A stretch of 64,000 nt of DNA. Origin: Gammaproteobacteria bacterium. Its GTDB lineage: Bacteria; Pseudomonadota; Gammaproteobacteria; Pseudomonadales; Azotimanducaceae. Shown here one piece after another: positions 63,987 to 64,000 of the stretch (position 1 is the stretch's first letter; each line of letters opens with the position of its first letter). A model generated the notes under the pieces. That model did not search any database and was not told where the DNA came from. It saw nothing but the letters and a program-made list of their open reading frames with translations. The position numbers and the translations under genes are program-made. The stretch covers positions 1 through 64,000 of the forward strand of contig VXNY01000023.1 in NCBI GenBank assembly GCA_009840305.1. Direction: 5' to 3'.

Positions 63987-64000
63987 TGTCTAAAAATCAA

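Overview
The window looks like chromosomal DNA of a free-living gammaproteobacterium outside the well-studied orders. Evidence: the order rnr-rlmB-rpsF-rpsR-rplI-dnaB followed by radA; an rpoE-rseA-rseB-rseC block beside nadB, sdhE and ygfZ; a one-piece tmRNA with a tag close to the enterobacterial one; and many TonB-type and lipoprotein genes of a two-membrane cell. GC content is moderate by eye. TTG and GTG starts are common. I found no CRISPR array, prophage, intact insertion sequence or tRNA gene.

Layout. 1-6.9 kb: RNA decay, ribosomal protein and replication genes (rnr enters from the left edge). 7.3-10.0 kb: a gene for a Cache-like sensor domain joined to an outer-membrane beta barrel, cut by one in-frame TGA. 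10.2-15.0 kb: radA, then two tandem, divergently evolved genes for periplasmic proteins made of five TonB-C-like repeats; a decayed copy of the radA 3' end between them shows how the duplication arose. 15.2-20.6 kb: glyA, ribD, nusB, thiL, pgpA, xseB, ispA (one-carbon, riboflavin, thiamine, phospholipid and isoprenoid functions). 20.6-21.3 kb: a small winged-helix-like gene and ssrA. 21.3-29.8 kb, minus strand: a very large permease/degenerate M1 peptidase fusion, a TonB-dependent receptor, a periplasmic peroxiredoxin, pdxJ and two tandem YciB-like septation proteins. 29.9-46.1 kb: ygfZ, sdhE, nadB, the sigma-E operon, a SPOR-like protein and dispersed metabolic genes (M32 carboxypeptidase, lepA, enoyl-CoA hydratase, gamma-glutamyltransferase, msrB, alaA, an FAD oxidoreductase, tusA).

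46.3-59.7 kb is the most unusual part: twelve genes on one strand, mostly overlapping or nearly touching. They encode a TPR/TonB-C protein, four lipoproteins, two single-pass proteins with TPR and PEGA-type domains (one ending in a formylglycine-generating-enzyme-like domain without catalytic cysteines), a secreted acidic protein, a MotA/TolQ/ExbB-type proton channel subunit, a soluble actin-like protein with an FHA-like end, and two membrane-anchored coiled-coil VWA proteins whose single membrane segment carries an aspartate placed as in ExbD/TolR/MotB. I infer an uncharacterised proton-driven, envelope-spanning complex in which VWA domains replace the usual peptidoglycan-binding or TonB-binding part of the stator partner.

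59.7-63.3 kb is gene-poor: one AT-rich orphan secreted protein and a frameshifted remnant of the last lipoprotein gene of the large operon. A small methyltransferase gene closes the window.
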